This document shows positions 1 to 10,944 of a stretch of 40,098 bases of DNA, in pieces. Source of the stretch: an uncultured Pelagibacteraceae bacterium (GTDB taxonomy: Bacteria > Pseudomonadota > Alphaproteobacteria > Pelagibacterales > Pelagibacteraceae). The DNA lies in the NCBI GenBank assembly GCA_902515195.1, contig CABXTO010000002.1:1-40098 (forward strand), given 5' to 3'. Positions within the stretch are counted from its first letter, which is position 1; every line of letters starts with the position of its first letter. Position numbers and translations under genes: made by a program. The notes below the pieces were generated by a model. That model saw only the letters and a list, made by a program, of their open reading frames with translations. It was not told the origin of the DNA and made no database searches.

Positions 1-98
1 TCATGGGAAAAAACTGACAAAATGAAGGTTTTTTCTAAATAGTTTATATTGAATTAAAAAAAAACTTTACTATATTCACCCTACATTATTGAATTTGC

Positions 99-125
99 AA
101 AATGGGCTTTAGCCCATTTTTTTTT
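99..125 (+). terminator. Rho-independent terminator-like hairpin upstream of nusA
   Basis: AAAATGGGCT-TT-AGCCCATTTT followed by a T run; stem arms 99-108 and 111-120. Confidence 0.75.
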
Positions 126-138
126 GGAAGAAACTAAA

Positions 139-1692
139 ATGTTAAATAAAAGAGCAGACAAACTAGAATTATTAAGAATTGCTGAAGCCGTGGCTTTAGA
201 AAAATCTATTGATAAAGAACTTATAATAAGTTCAATGGAGACAGGTATTGCAAAAGCTGCAAAATCTAAATTTGGTCAAGATAACGAAATAAGAGTTTTA
301 ATAGATAGGGATAGCGGAGATATTGAAATTTTCAGAAAACTTATAATTTCGGAAAACCCAGAAAATTCTAACACTGAGATTAAACTAGAAGATGCAATTA
401 ATTTAAATTCATTAAATAAAGATAAAAAAATAGGTGACGAGGTATTACAACCTTTGCCTTCTTTTGATTTTGGGAGAATAGCAGCACAAACTGCAAAGCA
501 AGTTATTAGTTCAAATGTTAGAGAAGCAGAGCGTGAAAGACAGTATAATGATTTCATAGATAAAAAAGATACTATTTTAAGTGGAATTGTTAAAAGATTG
601 GAATTTGGAAATGTAATAGTTGATTTAGGAAGAACAGAAGCAATAATTCAAAAAAATGAATTAATACCAAGGGAAAACATAAAACCAAGTGATAGAATCA
701 AAGCCTACTGTCATGATGTAAGAAAAGAACCAAGGGGACAACAGATTTTTTTGTCAAGAGCTCATCCAAAGTTTATGGAAAAACTTTTTGTTCAAGAAGT
801 TCCTGAAATCTATGATGGATTGATCGAAATTAAGTCTTCCTCAAGAGATCCTGGAAGTAGAGCAAAAATATGTGTTAAAGCTGTTGATACTTCACTTGAT
901 CCAGTTGGTGCTTGCGTTGGTATGAGAGGCTCAAGAGTTCAAGCAGTTGTAAATGAGCTACAAGGTGAAAAAATTGATATCGTTAATTGGTCAGAAGACC
1001 CAGCAATTTTAGTTTCAAACGCTTTATCTCCAGCTGAAGTCCAAAGAGTTAATGTAGATTCTGAAAGAAAAAAACTTGATGTCATTTTAACTGAAGAAAA
1101 TTTAAGTAAAGCAATAGGTAGAAGAGGTCAAAACGTTAGACTTGCAACTAAATTATTAAATTATGAAATAAACATAATGACTGATGCTGAGGATTCAGAA
1201 AGAAGACAATTAGAATTTAAAGAAAAAACAGAAAATTTTGTAAAAAATCTTGAACTGGACGAAACACTTGGACAACTTCTTGTTGCAGAAGGTTTTTCGA
1301 CAATAGATGATATTAAAGATAGTTCTACAGAAAATCTTACAAAGATTGAGGGTATTGAAGAAGATACAGCGAAAGCTTTGATTGAAAGAGCAAAAGAATT
1401 CCATCAAAAAGACCAAGAAGATATTTCTGAGAGAATTAAAGAATTAGGTCTTGAAGACTCTTTAATAAATTTAAAAGGGCTGACGCCTGGAATGTTAGTT
1501 ACATTGGGAGAACAAAAAATTTTAACACTCGAAAGCTTTGCTGATCTTGCATCTGACGAATTAACTGGGGGTTTTGATATTATCAAAGGTGAAAGAATTA
1601 AAATTCAGGGTTATTTAGAAGATTTTGCATTATCAAAAGAGGAAGCTGATAATTTAATAATGTCAGCAAGAAACATAGTTTATAAAGATTGA
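139..1692 (+). CDS. nusA: Transcription termination/antitermination factor NusA
   Basis: S1/KH-type NusA motifs (VGACVGMRGSRVQAVVNELQGEKIDIV, AIGRRGQNVRLA); upstream of infB. The tracked start at 124 is TTG inside the terminator T-run; ATG at 139 is preferred. Confidence 0.95.
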   Translation: MLNKRADKLELLRIAEAVALEKSIDKELIISSMETGIAKAAKSKFGQDNEIRVLIDRDSGDIEIFRKLIISENPENSNTEIKLEDAINLNSLNKDKKIGDEVLQPLPSFDFGRIAAQTAKQVISSNVREAERERQYNDFIDKKDTILSGIVKRLEFGNVIVDLGRTEAIIQKNELIPRENIKPSDRIKAYCHDVRKEPRGQQIFLSRAHPKFMEKLFVQEVPEIYDGLIEIKSSSRDPGSRAKICVKAVDTSLDPVGACVGMRGSRVQAVVNELQGEKIDIVNWSEDPAILVSNALSPAEVQRVNVDSERKKLDVILTEENLSKAIGRRGQNVRLATKLLNYEINIMTDAEDSERRQLEFKEKTENFVKNLELDETLGQLLVAEGFSTIDDIKDSSTENLTKIEGIEEDTAKALIERAKEFHQKDQEDISERIKELGLEDSLINLKGLTPGMLVTLGEQKILTLESFADLASDELTGGFDIIKGERIKIQGYLEDFALSKEEADNLIMSARNIVYKD

Positions 1693-1702
1693 GGGATGAG
1701 AA

Positions 1703-3916
1703 ATGGAAAACAAAAAAACAAAACTTACTATTTCTGGCAGTCCCAAGAAGTCATTTAAAAATTTTAAGTCTTCTAGAAACGAAGGAAAAAAGACTGTTGT
1801 TATAGAAAAGCAGGCAAACAGGTCTATAAAAAAAGGAAATTTTACAAAATCTTTTGGAGCTAAATCATCGGTTGACCAGAAAAAAGGTGCATTTAATAAA
1901 CTAAATAATCTTTCAAAAACAACCCAAATTACTTCAGATTTTGAAAAAAGAAAACTTGCAGAACAAAGAGCTACTAAAAGGCTTAAAGGAGATCAGGAAG
2001 TTAAAGATAAAAAATCTAAATTAGGTCCAAAAAAAAGAGAACTCAAGCTTACAGTGTCAAGAGCTTTGAGTGACGAAATAGAAACAAAACAAAGAAGTTT
2101 AGCATCAGTCAAACGAGCAAGACAAAAAGAACTTAAAAATACAAATAAAGATGATAAAAAAGAAAATCTTAAACCTGTAAAAAGAGATATTAATATTCCT
2201 GAAGCGATTACTGTTAGAGAATTAGCAAACAGAATGGCAGAACAATCAAGCAATGTTATCAAATTTTTGTTTGGTATGGGAGTTACAGTTACAATAAATC
2301 AAACATTAGCCGCTGATACAGCTGAATATCTAGTAAAAGAATTTGGACATAATCCAATACGGGAAGAAAAAGCAGAGGAAATAATTCAAAAAATAAAAGC
2401 TTCCAGATCAGAAAATTTAAAAAATAGACCACCAATTATTACAGTAATGGGACATGTAGATCATGGTAAAACATCTGTCTTAGATGTTTTAAGAAGTGCG
2501 AATGTAGTATCAGGAGAGTTTGGTGGTATTACACAACATATTGGTGCTTATCAAATTGAAAGACAAACAAATAAATTAACTTTTATTGATACACCTGGAC
2601 ATGCAGCATTTACAGAAATGAGAGCTCGAGGATCAAAATTAACAGATATTGTTGTTCTTGTAGTGGCTGCAGATGATGGAGTAAAACCTCAGACAATAGA
2701 ATCTATTAAGCATGCTAAAGCTGCAAATGTTCCAATAGTTGTTGCAATAAATAAATGTGATTTACAAGAAGCGGATCCACAAAAAATTAAAAATCAATTA
2801 TTAGAACATGAATTAATTGCAGAAGATTTATCAGGAGATACCTTAATGGTTGAGATATCTGCTAAGACAAAATTAAATTTAGATAAACTTATAGAAGCTA
2901 TAATTCTTCAAGCTGAAATTTTAGATTTGAAAACAGATTATGAGTCAAAAGCAACAGGTATTGTGCTTGAATCGAAAATAGATGTCGGCAGAGGCCCTGT
3001 TGCAACAATTATTATTACAACAGGAACACTAAAAAAAGGTGATTTTTTTGTTAGTGGATTAAAATGGGGAAAAGTTAGAGCAATTATAAACGATAAAGGA
3101 AAAACTATCAATGAAGCTTATCCTTCAACACCAGTGGAAATTCTAGGAATTAATGGAGCAGCAAAAGCAGGAGATGATTTCATAGTTCTGGAAAGTGAAA
3201 AAGAGGCTAAAACATTAAGTGAAAATAGAGCTCAAGAAAATAAAGAAGGTAAAAATCCTTTAACATTAGCGACTCAAGAGTCTGCATTTTCTGACAAAGC
3301 AACAGAAGAACTAAATTTGATAATTAAATCTGACGTACATGGTTCCTCAGAAGCAATTAAAAATGCTATTAGTCAAATCAGCCATGATGAGGTTAAACCA
3401 AAAATAATTTTAGCTGACATTGGGATGGTCACAGAAACGGATGTGACATTAGCAAAAGCATCTAAAGCGGTATTAATAGCTTTCAATGTAAAACCAAGTA
3501 AAGAAGCAAAGAAACTTGCAGAAAATGAAAATATCAAAATATCATCTTACAATATAATATATGAAGTACTAGATTACGTTAAAAAAAGAATGTCAGGATT
3601 ATTAACACCAGACATTCAAGAGACAATAACAGGAACGGCACAAGTTTTAGAAATTTTTAAAGTCTCAGGAGCTGGAAAGGTAGCGGGCTCAAAAATAACA
3701 GATGGAGAAGTTACAAGTACATCTAGCGTAAGAATAATAAGAGATGGGAAAATTATTTTTACTGGAAAAATAGGAACAATCTTTAGGGAAAAAAATCAAG
3801 TAAAACAAGTAAGTAATGGACAGGAATGTGGAATTACAGTTAAAGATTATATGGATTTTAAAATAAATGATACATTAGAGGTATTTAGTGTTACATCACT
3901 GGAGAGGTCAATTTAA
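1703..3916 (+). CDS. infB: Translation initiation factor IF-2
   Basis: GTPase motifs [21 protein letters not shown]; basic N-terminal region; follows nusA. Confidence 0.97.
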   Translation: MENKKTKLTISGSPKKSFKNFKSSRNEGKKTVVIEKQANRSIKKGNFTKSFGAKSSVDQKKGAFNKLNNLSKTTQITSDFEKRKLAEQRATKRLKGDQEVKDKKSKLGPKKRELKLTVSRALSDEIETKQRSLASVKRARQKELKNTNKDDKKENLKPVKRDINIPEAITVRELANRMAEQSSNVIKFLFGMGVTVTINQTLAADTAEYLVKEFGHNPIREEKAEEIIQKIKASRSENLKNRPPIITVMGHVDHGKTSVLDVLRSANVVSGEFGGITQHIGAYQIERQTNKLTFIDTPGHAAFTEMRARGSKLTDIVVLVVAADDGVKPQTIESIKHAKAANVPIVVAINKCDLQEADPQKIKNQLLEHELIAEDLSGDTLMVEISAKTKLNLDKLIEAIILQAEILDLKTDYESKATGIVLESKIDVGRGPVATIIITTGTLKKGDFFVSGLKWGKVRAIINDKGKTINEAYPSTPVEILGINGAAKAGDDFIVLESEKEAKTLSENRAQENKEGKNPLTLATQESAFSDKATEELNLIIKSDVHGSSEAIKNAISQISHDEVKPKIILADIGMVTETDVTLAKASKAVLIAFNVKPSKEAKKLAENENIKISSYNIIYEVLDYVKKRMSGLLTPDIQETITGTAQVLEIFKVSGAGKVAGSKITDGEVTSTSSVRIIRDGKIIFTGKIGTIFREKNQVKQVSNGQECGITVKDYMDFKINDTLEVFSVTSLERSI

Positions 3917-4284
3917 TGGCTGATAGAATAGGAAAACCAATATCTCAAAGACAGCTTCGAGTGGGTGAAATGATTAAACAGTCTTTAAGCATGATTTTTT
4001 TAAAAAATGAGGCTAAAATCCCAAATATAGAAACTAATACAATTACTGTGACTGAGGTAAGAATGAGCCAAGATTTAAAAATAGCCAAAGCATATGTTCT
4101 TCCACTTGGGGGAAAAAATGCTGAGGAGGCAATTGATATTTTAAAAGAATATTCATTTTTAATTAGAAAAATTTTATCACAGAAAGTGATAATGAAATTT
4201 TTACCAAAATTACTTTTTAGAAAAGATGAATCTTTTGAGTATGCGGAAAAAATAGAAAACTTAATAAAACAAACAAATAAATAG
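3916..4284 (+). CDS. rbfA: 30S ribosome-binding factor RbfA
   Basis: RbfA-like size and sequence (SQRQLRVGEMIKQSL, PKLLFRKDESFEYAEKIENLI); start overlaps infB stop. Confidence 0.9.
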   Translation: MADRIGKPISQRQLRVGEMIKQSLSMIFLKNEAKIPNIETNTITVTEVRMSQDLKIAKAYVLPLGGKNAEEAIDILKEYSFLIRKILSQKVIMKFLPKLLFRKDESFEYAEKIENLIKQTNK

Positions 4285-4296
4285 GAAAAAGTAAAC

Positions 4297-4545
4297 ATGA
4301 ATAAAAAGGTACAAGAATTAGCAATGCATGATAAAGATACTGGGTCTTCAGAGATACAAATTGCTTTGTTAACAGAGAAAATTGAAACTCTCTCAAAACA
4401 TATCAAACAATTCAAAAAAGATAAACATTCATCTGTTGGATTATTGAGAGCTGTAAATAGAAGAAAAAAATTGTTAGAATACTTAAAGAAAAATAAGATT
4501 GATTCTTACAAGAATGTACTGTCGAAATTGAATTTAAGAAAGTAA
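4297..4545 (+). CDS. rpsO: 30S ribosomal protein S15
   Basis: DTGSSEIQIALLTEKIETLSKHIKQFKKDKHSSVGLLRAVNRRKKLLEYLKK. Confidence 0.96.
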   Translation: MNKKVQELAMHDKDTGSSEIQIALLTEKIETLSKHIKQFKKDKHSSVGLLRAVNRRKKLLEYLKKNKIDSYKNVLSKLNLRK

Positions 4546-4560
4546 GTATCAAGATAGATA

Positions 4561-4605
4561 GAACGGAATGGAACGAAACGAACGAAACGAAATGGAAATG
4601 AAATG
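4561..4605 (+). repeat. Purine-rich degenerate pentamer-like repeat in the rpsO-pnp spacer
   Basis: gaacggaatggaacgaaacgaacgaaacgaaatggaaatgaaatg; repeated GAACG/GAATG/AAACG/AAATG units. Confidence 0.6.
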
Positions 4606-6675
4606 TTTAAAGTATATAAGAAGGAAATTGAAGTAGCAGGAAAAAAAATAAGTTTAGAAACAGGTAAAATAGCAAGGCAAGCAGACGGTGCAATCATTGC
4701 TTCATGTGGTGAGACAGTTATTTTAGCAACAGTTGTAGGAGCAAAAAAAGTAAATCCAGACATGGATTATTTTCCGTTGTCTGTAAATTATCAAGAAAAA
4801 TATTATGCTGGTGGAAAAATCCCAGGAGGTTATTTTAAAAGAGAAGCAAGACCAACTGAAAGTGAAACATTAATCTCTAGATTAATTGACAGACCTATCA
4901 GGCCTTTATTTCCTGATGAATTTAAGAATGAGGTACAATTATTACCAACAGTAATTTCGTATGATAAGGAAAATCAACCAGATATTTTAGCAATTACTGC
5001 ATCATCAGCAGCTTTAGCTATTTCAGGAATGCCATTTATGGGCCCTGTTGGAGCTTCAAGAGTAGGTTTTGTCGATGGAAAATATATTCTTAACCCATCA
5101 AAAAGTGAACTAGAAAATTCAAGCTTAGATTTAGTAGTAGCAGGTACTAAAGATGCAGTACTTATGGTCGAGTCTGAAGCAAATGGTTTAACAGAGGAAG
5201 AAATGTTGAACGCAGTCAAATTTGGTCATGAAGGGTTTGTTCCAGTGATCAAAATGATTGAGGAACTTGCTAAAGAATGTAGAAAACCAGAGTGGGATGT
5301 AGAGAAAAAAGACTTATCAGAAGTTAAGAAAAAACTTGAGCTAATTTTTACCAAAGATTTAAAAAAAGCTTTCGCAACTAAAGATAAGCAAGATAGATCA
5401 AATCAAATTTCAGAAATCACTGATAAAGCTAAAAAACTTTATGAAGATGATGAAAATTATACTGATTTAGATGTGAATAGTCAGTTAAAAAATCTTGAAA
5501 AATCCATTGTAAGAACAGACATTCTAAAAAATAAAAACAGAATTGATGGCAGAAGCTTATCAGATGTAAGACCTATTTCATGTGAGGTAGGTGTTTTGCC
5601 TAGGACGCATGGATCAGCATTATTTACTAGGGGAGAAACACAAGCGATTGTAACCGCTACGCTAGGAACATCTGATGATGAACAAAGAATAGAGAGTTTA
5701 GACGGTCTTCAAAGAGAGCGGTTCATGCTTCATTATAATTTTCCTCCATTCTCTGTTGGTGAAACTGGAAGAATTGGAACAGGTAGACGTGAAATTGGTC
5801 ATGGTAAACTAGCATGGAGAGCGATAAATTCTTCATTACCCTCGAAAGAAGCATTTCCTTACACTTTTAGAATTGTATCAGAGATTACTGAGTCAAATGG
5901 TTCTTCCTCTATGGCTACTGTATGCGGAACATCTTTAGCATTAATGGATGCAGGAGTACCTATTAAAGAGCCAGTTGCAGGTATTGCAATGGGATTGATA
6001 AAAGAAGGTAACGATTTTAGTGTTCTATCCGATATTTTAGGTGATGAAGATCATTTAGGAGATATGGACTTTAAAGTTGCTGGAACTAAAGATGGAATTA
6101 CTTCACTCCAAATGGATATTAAAATAACTGGTATTACATTTGAAATAATGGAACAGGCATTAAGCCAAGCTAAAGATGGGAGAGTTCACATTTTAAATGA
6201 AATGAATAAAGCATTATCATCCTCTAGAGCTGATGTTGGGAAACATACACCAAAAATGGAACAAATTAACGTTGATAAAAAAGACATTGCAGCTGTAATT
6301 GGAAAAGGTGGAGCAACGATAAGAGAAATTGTTGAAAAATCAGGTGCAAAAGTTGACGTGAACGATGAAGGTGTTGTTACAGTAGCTGCACCAGATGAAG
6401 AGTCTAGAAATATTGCTTTGCAAATGATTAAAGATATTACTGCAAAAGCTGAAATGAACAAAATCTATTCTGGTAAAGTCATGAAAATAATGGAGTTTGG
6501 TGCATTTGTTAATTTTTTGGGAAAACAAGATGGACTGGTTCATATTTCAGAATTAGCAGATAAAAGAGTGGCAAAGGTTACCGATGTAGTTAAAGAAGGT
6601 GACGAGGTAAAAGTCAAAGTAATTGGTTTTGATAGAGGTAAAGTTAAACTCTCAATTAAACAAGCATCTAAATAA
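4603..6675 (+). CDS. pnp: Polyribonucleotide nucleotidyltransferase (PNPase)
   Basis: Full-length PNPase: [24 protein letters not shown] ([12 protein letters not shown]) and S1 ([28 protein letters not shown]). Confidence 0.97.
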   Translation: MFKVYKKEIEVAGKKISLETGKIARQADGAIIASCGETVILATVVGAKKVNPDMDYFPLSVNYQEKYYAGGKIPGGYFKREARPTESETLISRLIDRPIRPLFPDEFKNEVQLLPTVISYDKENQPDILAITASSAALAISGMPFMGPVGASRVGFVDGKYILNPSKSELENSSLDLVVAGTKDAVLMVESEANGLTEEEMLNAVKFGHEGFVPVIKMIEELAKECRKPEWDVEKKDLSEVKKKLELIFTKDLKKAFATKDKQDRSNQISEITDKAKKLYEDDENYTDLDVNSQLKNLEKSIVRTDILKNKNRIDGRSLSDVRPISCEVGVLPRTHGSALFTRGETQAIVTATLGTSDDEQRIESLDGLQRERFMLHYNFPPFSVGETGRIGTGRREIGHGKLAWRAINSSLPSKEAFPYTFRIVSEITESNGSSSMATVCGTSLALMDAGVPIKEPVAGIAMGLIKEGNDFSVLSDILGDEDHLGDMDFKVAGTKDGITSLQMDIKITGITFEIMEQALSQAKDGRVHILNEMNKALSSSRADVGKHTPKMEQINVDKKDIAAVIGKGGATIREIVEKSGAKVDVNDEGVVTVAAPDEESRNIALQMIKDITAKAEMNKIYSGKVMKIMEFGAFVNFLGKQDGLVHISELADKRVAKVTDVVKEGDEVKVKVIGFDRGKVKLSIKQASK

Positions 6676-6677
6676 GT

Positions 6678-6706
6678 TTAGGGGCATTAAATAAAATGTC
6701 TCTTAA
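6678..6706. other. Imperfect hairpin between convergent pnp and TPR gene, possible terminator
   Basis: TTAGGGGCATT ... AATGTCTCTTAA pairs with G-U pairs and one bulge; no strong T tract. Confidence 0.35.
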
Positions 6707-6712
6707 CTTAAT

Positions 6713-7861
6713 TTATATAAGAGTATAAAAATTAACCCCTATCATAACTCTATCAGTTTCCCCTCCGTAAGAGGCTGAATGCATTCTGGTAGCTGGAAAA
6801 ATTACTATAGTTCCTTCTGATGGTAAGATTTCCTCATTAGGATCATAAAGTTTTAGTATTCCAGGTTCACTGCAATTTTGATCTCCAACAGTTAAATAAT
6901 AAGTAAGACTAAATTTTTGATTTCCTAAGTTATGTTTCCTATCAAAATTGTTTATATGATGATGAGAAGCTAATCCACTTCCTGTGCGCAAAATATTAAA
7001 AAAAGAGTCAATGATAAAAATATCTGACTTGATTGCTTCACTTATAATCTTTGTTAAGTCTTTTTCTACTCTTTTAAGAATAGTAGAGTTATTTTCAAAT
7101 AACTCATAATCTGAAAATTTACCATTACCAAATCTAATATCTTTGGTATTATCTATTTCAATAGATTTTATTTTGTATATCTCGGCAATGAGTTCTTTCT
7201 CTACTTTTCTTTTAGAAATAAAGGGGTTTGATGTAAGCCCTACTTTATTGCCTTGATCGCTTATCTTAATTTTTCTAACTTCTTGAAGATCCAATAATAG
7301 TTGATTTTGTCTAATCATTCTTTTTAAATTATTTAAAGCCTCGGGATATTCAGATTTCAATTTGATTGCCTTTTTATAACTTATCTCAGCTTCATCAAAT
7401 TTGTTAAGTTTTTCTTGTGCGCAACCTAGATTATAATGAGCAATAGCAAATTCAGGTTTTAATTTTACTGCTTTTTTAAAACTTATTTCTGCTTCATCAG
7501 TTTTTCCAAGTTTGAGTAAAGCAGATCCTAAATTGCTGTGAGCTTCAACATAATCAGTTTTGTACTTTATAGCATTTTTATAACTTATCTCAGCTTCATG
7601 GAATTTGTTAAGTTTTGCTTGAGTAACACCCAAGTTATAATGTGCTAATTCAAATTCTGGTTTAAATTCAATTGCTTTTTTAAAACTTATTTCCGCATCA
7701 TTTAATTTTCCAAGTTTTAGAGATATTGCGCCCATGTTGACATGAGCTTTATAATAAGTTGGTTCTAATTCAAGAATTTTTTTAAATACGATATTAGCAT
7801 CTTCTAATTTATCTTTATTAAGTAAAGCCTTCGCTTGTTGTATGTATTGCTCAACTGTCAT
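6713..7861 (-). CDS. TPR-repeat protein with C-terminal putative 2OG-Fe(II) oxygenase domain
   Basis: Tandem 34-aa TPR units (AHYNLGxxxxKLNKFxEAEISYKNAIKYK) then a C-terminus with HHHIN..., GTIVIFPATRMHS, DRVMIGVNF, resembling the putative 2OG-Fe(II) oxygenase family. Confidence 0.75.
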   Translation of the reverse strand: MTVEQYIQQAKALLNKDKLEDANIVFKKILELEPTYYKAHVNMGAISLKLGKLNDAEISFKKAIEFKPEFELAHYNLGVTQAKLNKFHEAEISYKNAIKYKTDYVEAHSNLGSALLKLGKTDEAEISFKKAVKLKPEFAIAHYNLGCAQEKLNKFDEAEISYKKAIKLKSEYPEALNNLKRMIRQNQLLLDLQEVRKIKISDQGNKVGLTSNPFISKRKVEKELIAEIYKIKSIEIDNTKDIRFGNGKFSDYELFENNSTILKRVEKDLTKIISEAIKSDIFIIDSFFNILRTGSGLASHHHINNFDRKHNLGNQKFSLTYYLTVGDQNCSEPGILKLYDPNEEILPSEGTIVIFPATRMHSASYGGETDRVMIGVNFYTLI

Positions 7862-7911
7862 ACCGAATATAATAACATAACAATTTTTTAAAATAAATTT
7901 AACTATATATT

Positions 7912-8697
7912 TTAAGTAATATTCTTAGGATCTGGCATTCCAACTTTATTGTATCCAGCATCTACATAGTGAATTTCACCAGTAACACCGTTTGCAAGGT
8001 CACTGAGCAGATATAATGCTGAATTACCAACATCATGGATATCTACGTTTCTCTTTAGGAAAGAATGGTCCTCATTCCACTTATATAAAAATTTTGCATC
8101 TCCTATAGCAGAAGCTGCCAGTGTTTTAATAGGTCCTGCACTTATTGCATTTACTCTAATGCCTTTAGTACCTAAATCTCTAGCTAAATATTTTACACTT
8201 GCTTCAAGGGCCGATTTACAAACACCCATTACATTATAATTTGGAATAGCTTTATTAGACTCATAAGTTAAAGTTAACATACTTCCACCTTCCTTCATCA
8301 CATTAGATGCTTCTTTAGCAACCTCTGTAAATGAGAAGCAAGAAATCAACATACTTCTCAAAAAATTTTCTCGTGTAGTGTTAATATATTCCCCAGACAG
8401 TTCTGATTTATCAGAAAAAGCTACAGCGTGGACTACAAAATCAATTTCACCCCATTGAGATTTAATATCTTTGAATAATTTTACCACTTCTTCTTTTTTT
8501 TCAACATCACAACTAAATGTTATTTTTGAATTTAATTTATCTGCTAAAGGTATAACCCTTTTTTTTAAAGCGTCTCCAAGATATGTAAATGCAAGTTCGG
8601 CACCCGATTCAGCGAGTTTTTGTGAAATACCCCATGCGATGGATCTTTCATTGGCAACACCCATGATTAATCCTTTTTTACCTTTCATTAAGTTCAT
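7912..8697 (-). CDS. fabI: Enoyl-[acyl-carrier-protein] reductase (NADH) FabI
   Basis: MKGKKGLIMGVANERSIAWGISQKLAESGAELAFTY; SAGPIKTLAASAI. Confidence 0.95.
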   Translation of the reverse strand: MNLMKGKKGLIMGVANERSIAWGISQKLAESGAELAFTYLGDALKKRVIPLADKLNSKITFSCDVEKKEEVVKLFKDIKSQWGEIDFVVHAVAFSDKSELSGEYINTTRENFLRSMLISCFSFTEVAKEASNVMKEGGSMLTLTYESNKAIPNYNVMGVCKSALEASVKYLARDLGTKGIRVNAISAGPIKTLAASAIGDAKFLYKWNEDHSFLKRNVDIHDVGNSALYLLSDLANGVTGEIHYVDAGYNKVGMPDPKNIT

Positions 8698-8699
8698 AA

Positions 8700-9911
8700 T
8701 TAAACCTTTTCAAAAATTAATGCTGCATTAGTTCCCCCAAAACCAAAACTATTAGACATAACAGTATTCAAAGTTGCATCTTTTTCAGTTTTTGCAATTA
8801 TTGGGAATTTTTTCGCTTCATCATCCATCTCATTAATATTAGCTGAACCAGCAATAAAGTTATTTTTCATCATTATTAGGCAATAGATTGCTTCATGAAC
8901 TGATGCAGCTCCTAAAGGATGACCTGATAGAGATTTTGTAGAACTTATTTTAGGAATATCACTTCCAAAAGTTTCTTTTATTGCATTCAATTCAGTAATA
9001 TCCCCTACTGGTGTGGATGTCCCGTGGGTATTAATATAATCGATATTATTTTTTTGGGTAGACATTGCCATTTTCATACATCTTACTGCCCCTTCACCAG
9101 ATGGAGCAACCATATCATATCCATCTGATGTTGCCCCATAACCAGTTAGTTCTGCATAAATTTTTGCACCTCTTGCTTTAGCATGTTCATATTCTTCAAG
9201 AACTAGAACTCCACCTCCACCAGCAATTACAAAACCATCTCTTGTTTTGTCATAAGCTCTCGAAGCTGTCTCTGGTTTATCATTATATTTTGATGATAAA
9301 GCAGTCATTGCATCGAACATAGCTGTCATTGCCCAATGAATTTCTTCACTTCCACCAGCAAAAACAATATCTTGTTTACCCATTTGGATTAACTCCATTG
9401 AATTCCCGATACAATGTCCGCTAGTTGCACAAGCTGAGCTCATTGTATAATTAGTTCCTTTTATTTTAAATGGCACAGCAAGTGTTGCTGAAGCAGTACT
9501 TGCCATTGTTCTTGGAACTATAAAAGGACCCATTAATTTCGGGGTTTTAGCTCTAGTTTTATCTGATGCTAAAATCACATTTTCAATTGATGGTCCTCCT
9601 GACCCCATAACTATTCCAGTTTTAAAATTACTAACTTCTTTTTCTTCTAATCCAGAGTCTTTTATGGCCTCCTTCATTGCAATATAATTATATGCTGAAC
9701 CTGATCCCATGAATCTTATAGTTTTTCTATCTATATAATCTTCAAGTTTAATATTTGGTTTACCATGAACATGGCTTTTAAGATTATGTTCTTTGTATTC
9801 TTCAGAAAAAGTAATACCTGATCTTGAATTTAGAAGCGATTTATAAACTTCATCTTGATTATTACCTAAACAAGAAACAATTCCCAAACCAGTAATAACC
9901 ACTCTTCTCAT
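8700..9911 (-). CDS. fabB: Beta-ketoacyl-ACP synthase I
   Basis: [17 protein letters not shown]; active-site [34 protein letters not shown]; FabB by context with fabA. Confidence 0.93.
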   Translation of the reverse strand: MRRVVITGLGIVSCLGNNQDEVYKSLLNSRSGITFSEEYKEHNLKSHVHGKPNIKLEDYIDRKTIRFMGSGSAYNYIAMKEAIKDSGLEEKEVSNFKTGIVMGSGGPSIENVILASDKTRAKTPKLMGPFIVPRTMASTASATLAVPFKIKGTNYTMSSACATSGHCIGNSMELIQMGKQDIVFAGGSEEIHWAMTAMFDAMTALSSKYNDKPETASRAYDKTRDGFVIAGGGGVLVLEEYEHAKARGAKIYAELTGYGATSDGYDMVAPSGEGAVRCMKMAMSTQKNNIDYINTHGTSTPVGDITELNAIKETFGSDIPKISSTKSLSGHPLGAASVHEAIYCLIMMKNNFIAGSANINEMDDEAKKFPIIAKTEKDATLNTVMSNSFGFGGTNAALIFEKV

Positions 9912-10423
9912 TATTTAAATAAACCTACTTTTAAACTATCAGCTGAATATATCTTTTTATCATCTGCTAAAACAATACCATTTGCAAGACCTACAGTTGT
10001 ACCTCCTGGCGACATAATTTTTTTCATATCAATCTCATATCTAACTAACTTTACATTTTGTAAGACTTCTCCAGTAAACTTAACAGTTCCGACACCTAAA
10101 GCCCTACCTTTTCCAGGGTTTCCAATCCACCCTAAATAAAAACCTACTAATTGCCACATAGCGTCTAAACCTAAACATCCAGGCATAACTGGATCACCTT
10201 CAAAATGACAATCAAAGAACCAAAGATCTTTTTTAATATCTAGTTCTGCTTTTAAAGAACCTTTTTTAAAAGTACCATTACTGTCACTTATTTCTGTAAT
10301 TCTATCAAACATAAGCATAGGTGGAAGGGGTAATTTGGCATTTTCATGACCAAAAAGGCCACCTTTACCGCATTTAATAAGATCATCGTAAGAGTAGGAG
10401 TTTTTTTTCATAAAATTGAACAC
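9911..10423 (-). CDS. fabA: 3-hydroxydecanoyl-ACP dehydratase FabA
   Basis: [31 protein letters not shown]; adjacent to fabB. Confidence 0.95.
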   Translation of the reverse strand: MFNFMKKNSYSYDDLIKCGKGGLFGHENAKLPLPPMLMFDRITEISDSNGTFKKGSLKAELDIKKDLWFFDCHFEGDPVMPGCLGLDAMWQLVGFYLGWIGNPGKGRALGVGTVKFTGEVLQNVKLVRYEIDMKKIMSPGGTTVGLANGIVLADDKKIYSADSLKVGLFK

Positions 10424-10461
10424 CCTTAATACTTGATTTTATAGAATTATAATATAGATAT

Positions 10462-10479
10462 AGTTTAGAATTATTATAA
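10462..10479. promoter_or_regulatory. Putative Irr/ICE operator in the fabA-irr intergenic region
   Basis: AGTTTAGAATTATTATAA; matches at 16/18 positions the reverse complement of the site at 10945-10962; imperfect palindrome TTTAGAA...TTATAAA. Confidence 0.6.
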
Positions 10480-10485
10480 AAAACT

Positions 10486-10914
10486 ATGATAAAAAACACT
10501 GAATTTATTGATAAATTAAGACTATCTGGTTTAAGACCTACAAAACAAAGGTTAAAAATTTGTGAAGTTTTATTCAATAGAGAAAAAACTTTTCATTTTA
10601 CCATAAATGATCTCGCAAAAAGCATTTCAGAGCAATTGAACGAAAAAATATCTTTAGCAACAGTTTATAATACAGTTCATGCTTTTAAAGATAAAGGGTA
10701 TTTAAAAGAAATTTCAATTAATAGCGATAAAAGTTATTTTGATACAAATATAAGTAACCATCACCATTTTTTTGATGAAGACACAAATCAATTAATTGAT
10801 TGTCATGAGGACGATATTGAAAAAATAAATATTAAAAGAAATATTACTGGAAAAAAAATTAAATCTGTTGAAGTTTTGATAAAAGTTGCGAGTGATAATC
10901 AAAATCAAAATTAA
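10486..10914 (+). CDS. irr: Fur-family transcriptional regulator, likely Irr
   Basis: Fur-like (LRLSGLRPTKQRLKICEVLF, SLATVYNTVHAFKDKGYLKE); divergent from fabA as in many alphaproteobacteria. Confidence 0.8.
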   Translation: MIKNTEFIDKLRLSGLRPTKQRLKICEVLFNREKTFHFTINDLAKSISEQLNEKISLATVYNTVHAFKDKGYLKEISINSDKSYFDTNISNHHHFFDEDTNQLIDCHEDDIEKINIKRNITGKKIKSVEVLIKVASDNQNQN

Positions 10915-10944
10915 TCCTTAAATTTCAAAGACTTACAAACTACA

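Noticed and set aside
1-42. C-terminal fragment (SWEKTDKMKVFSK*) of an upstream gene, possibly rimP by position
   Set aside because: Only 13 residues, no recognisable motif, and another frame is also possible; cannot be assigned.
276-557. Minus-strand ORF inside nusA (also 1210-1416 and 1404-1586)
   Set aside because: Antisense to a confident conserved gene; no recognisable motifs; typical shadow ORFs in A-rich coding sequence.
3945-4415. 156-aa minus-strand ORF across rbfA/rpsO
   Set aside because: Spans two conserved genes on the opposite strand; Phe/Ser/Ile-rich shadow translation.
6186-6543. Two minus-strand ORFs inside pnp
   Set aside because: Antisense of the KH/S1 region of PNPase; no domain signature.
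10383-10577. 64-aa minus-strand ORF across the irr/fabA spacer
   Set aside because: Overlaps both the irr start and fabA start; fabA ATG at 10423 suffices.
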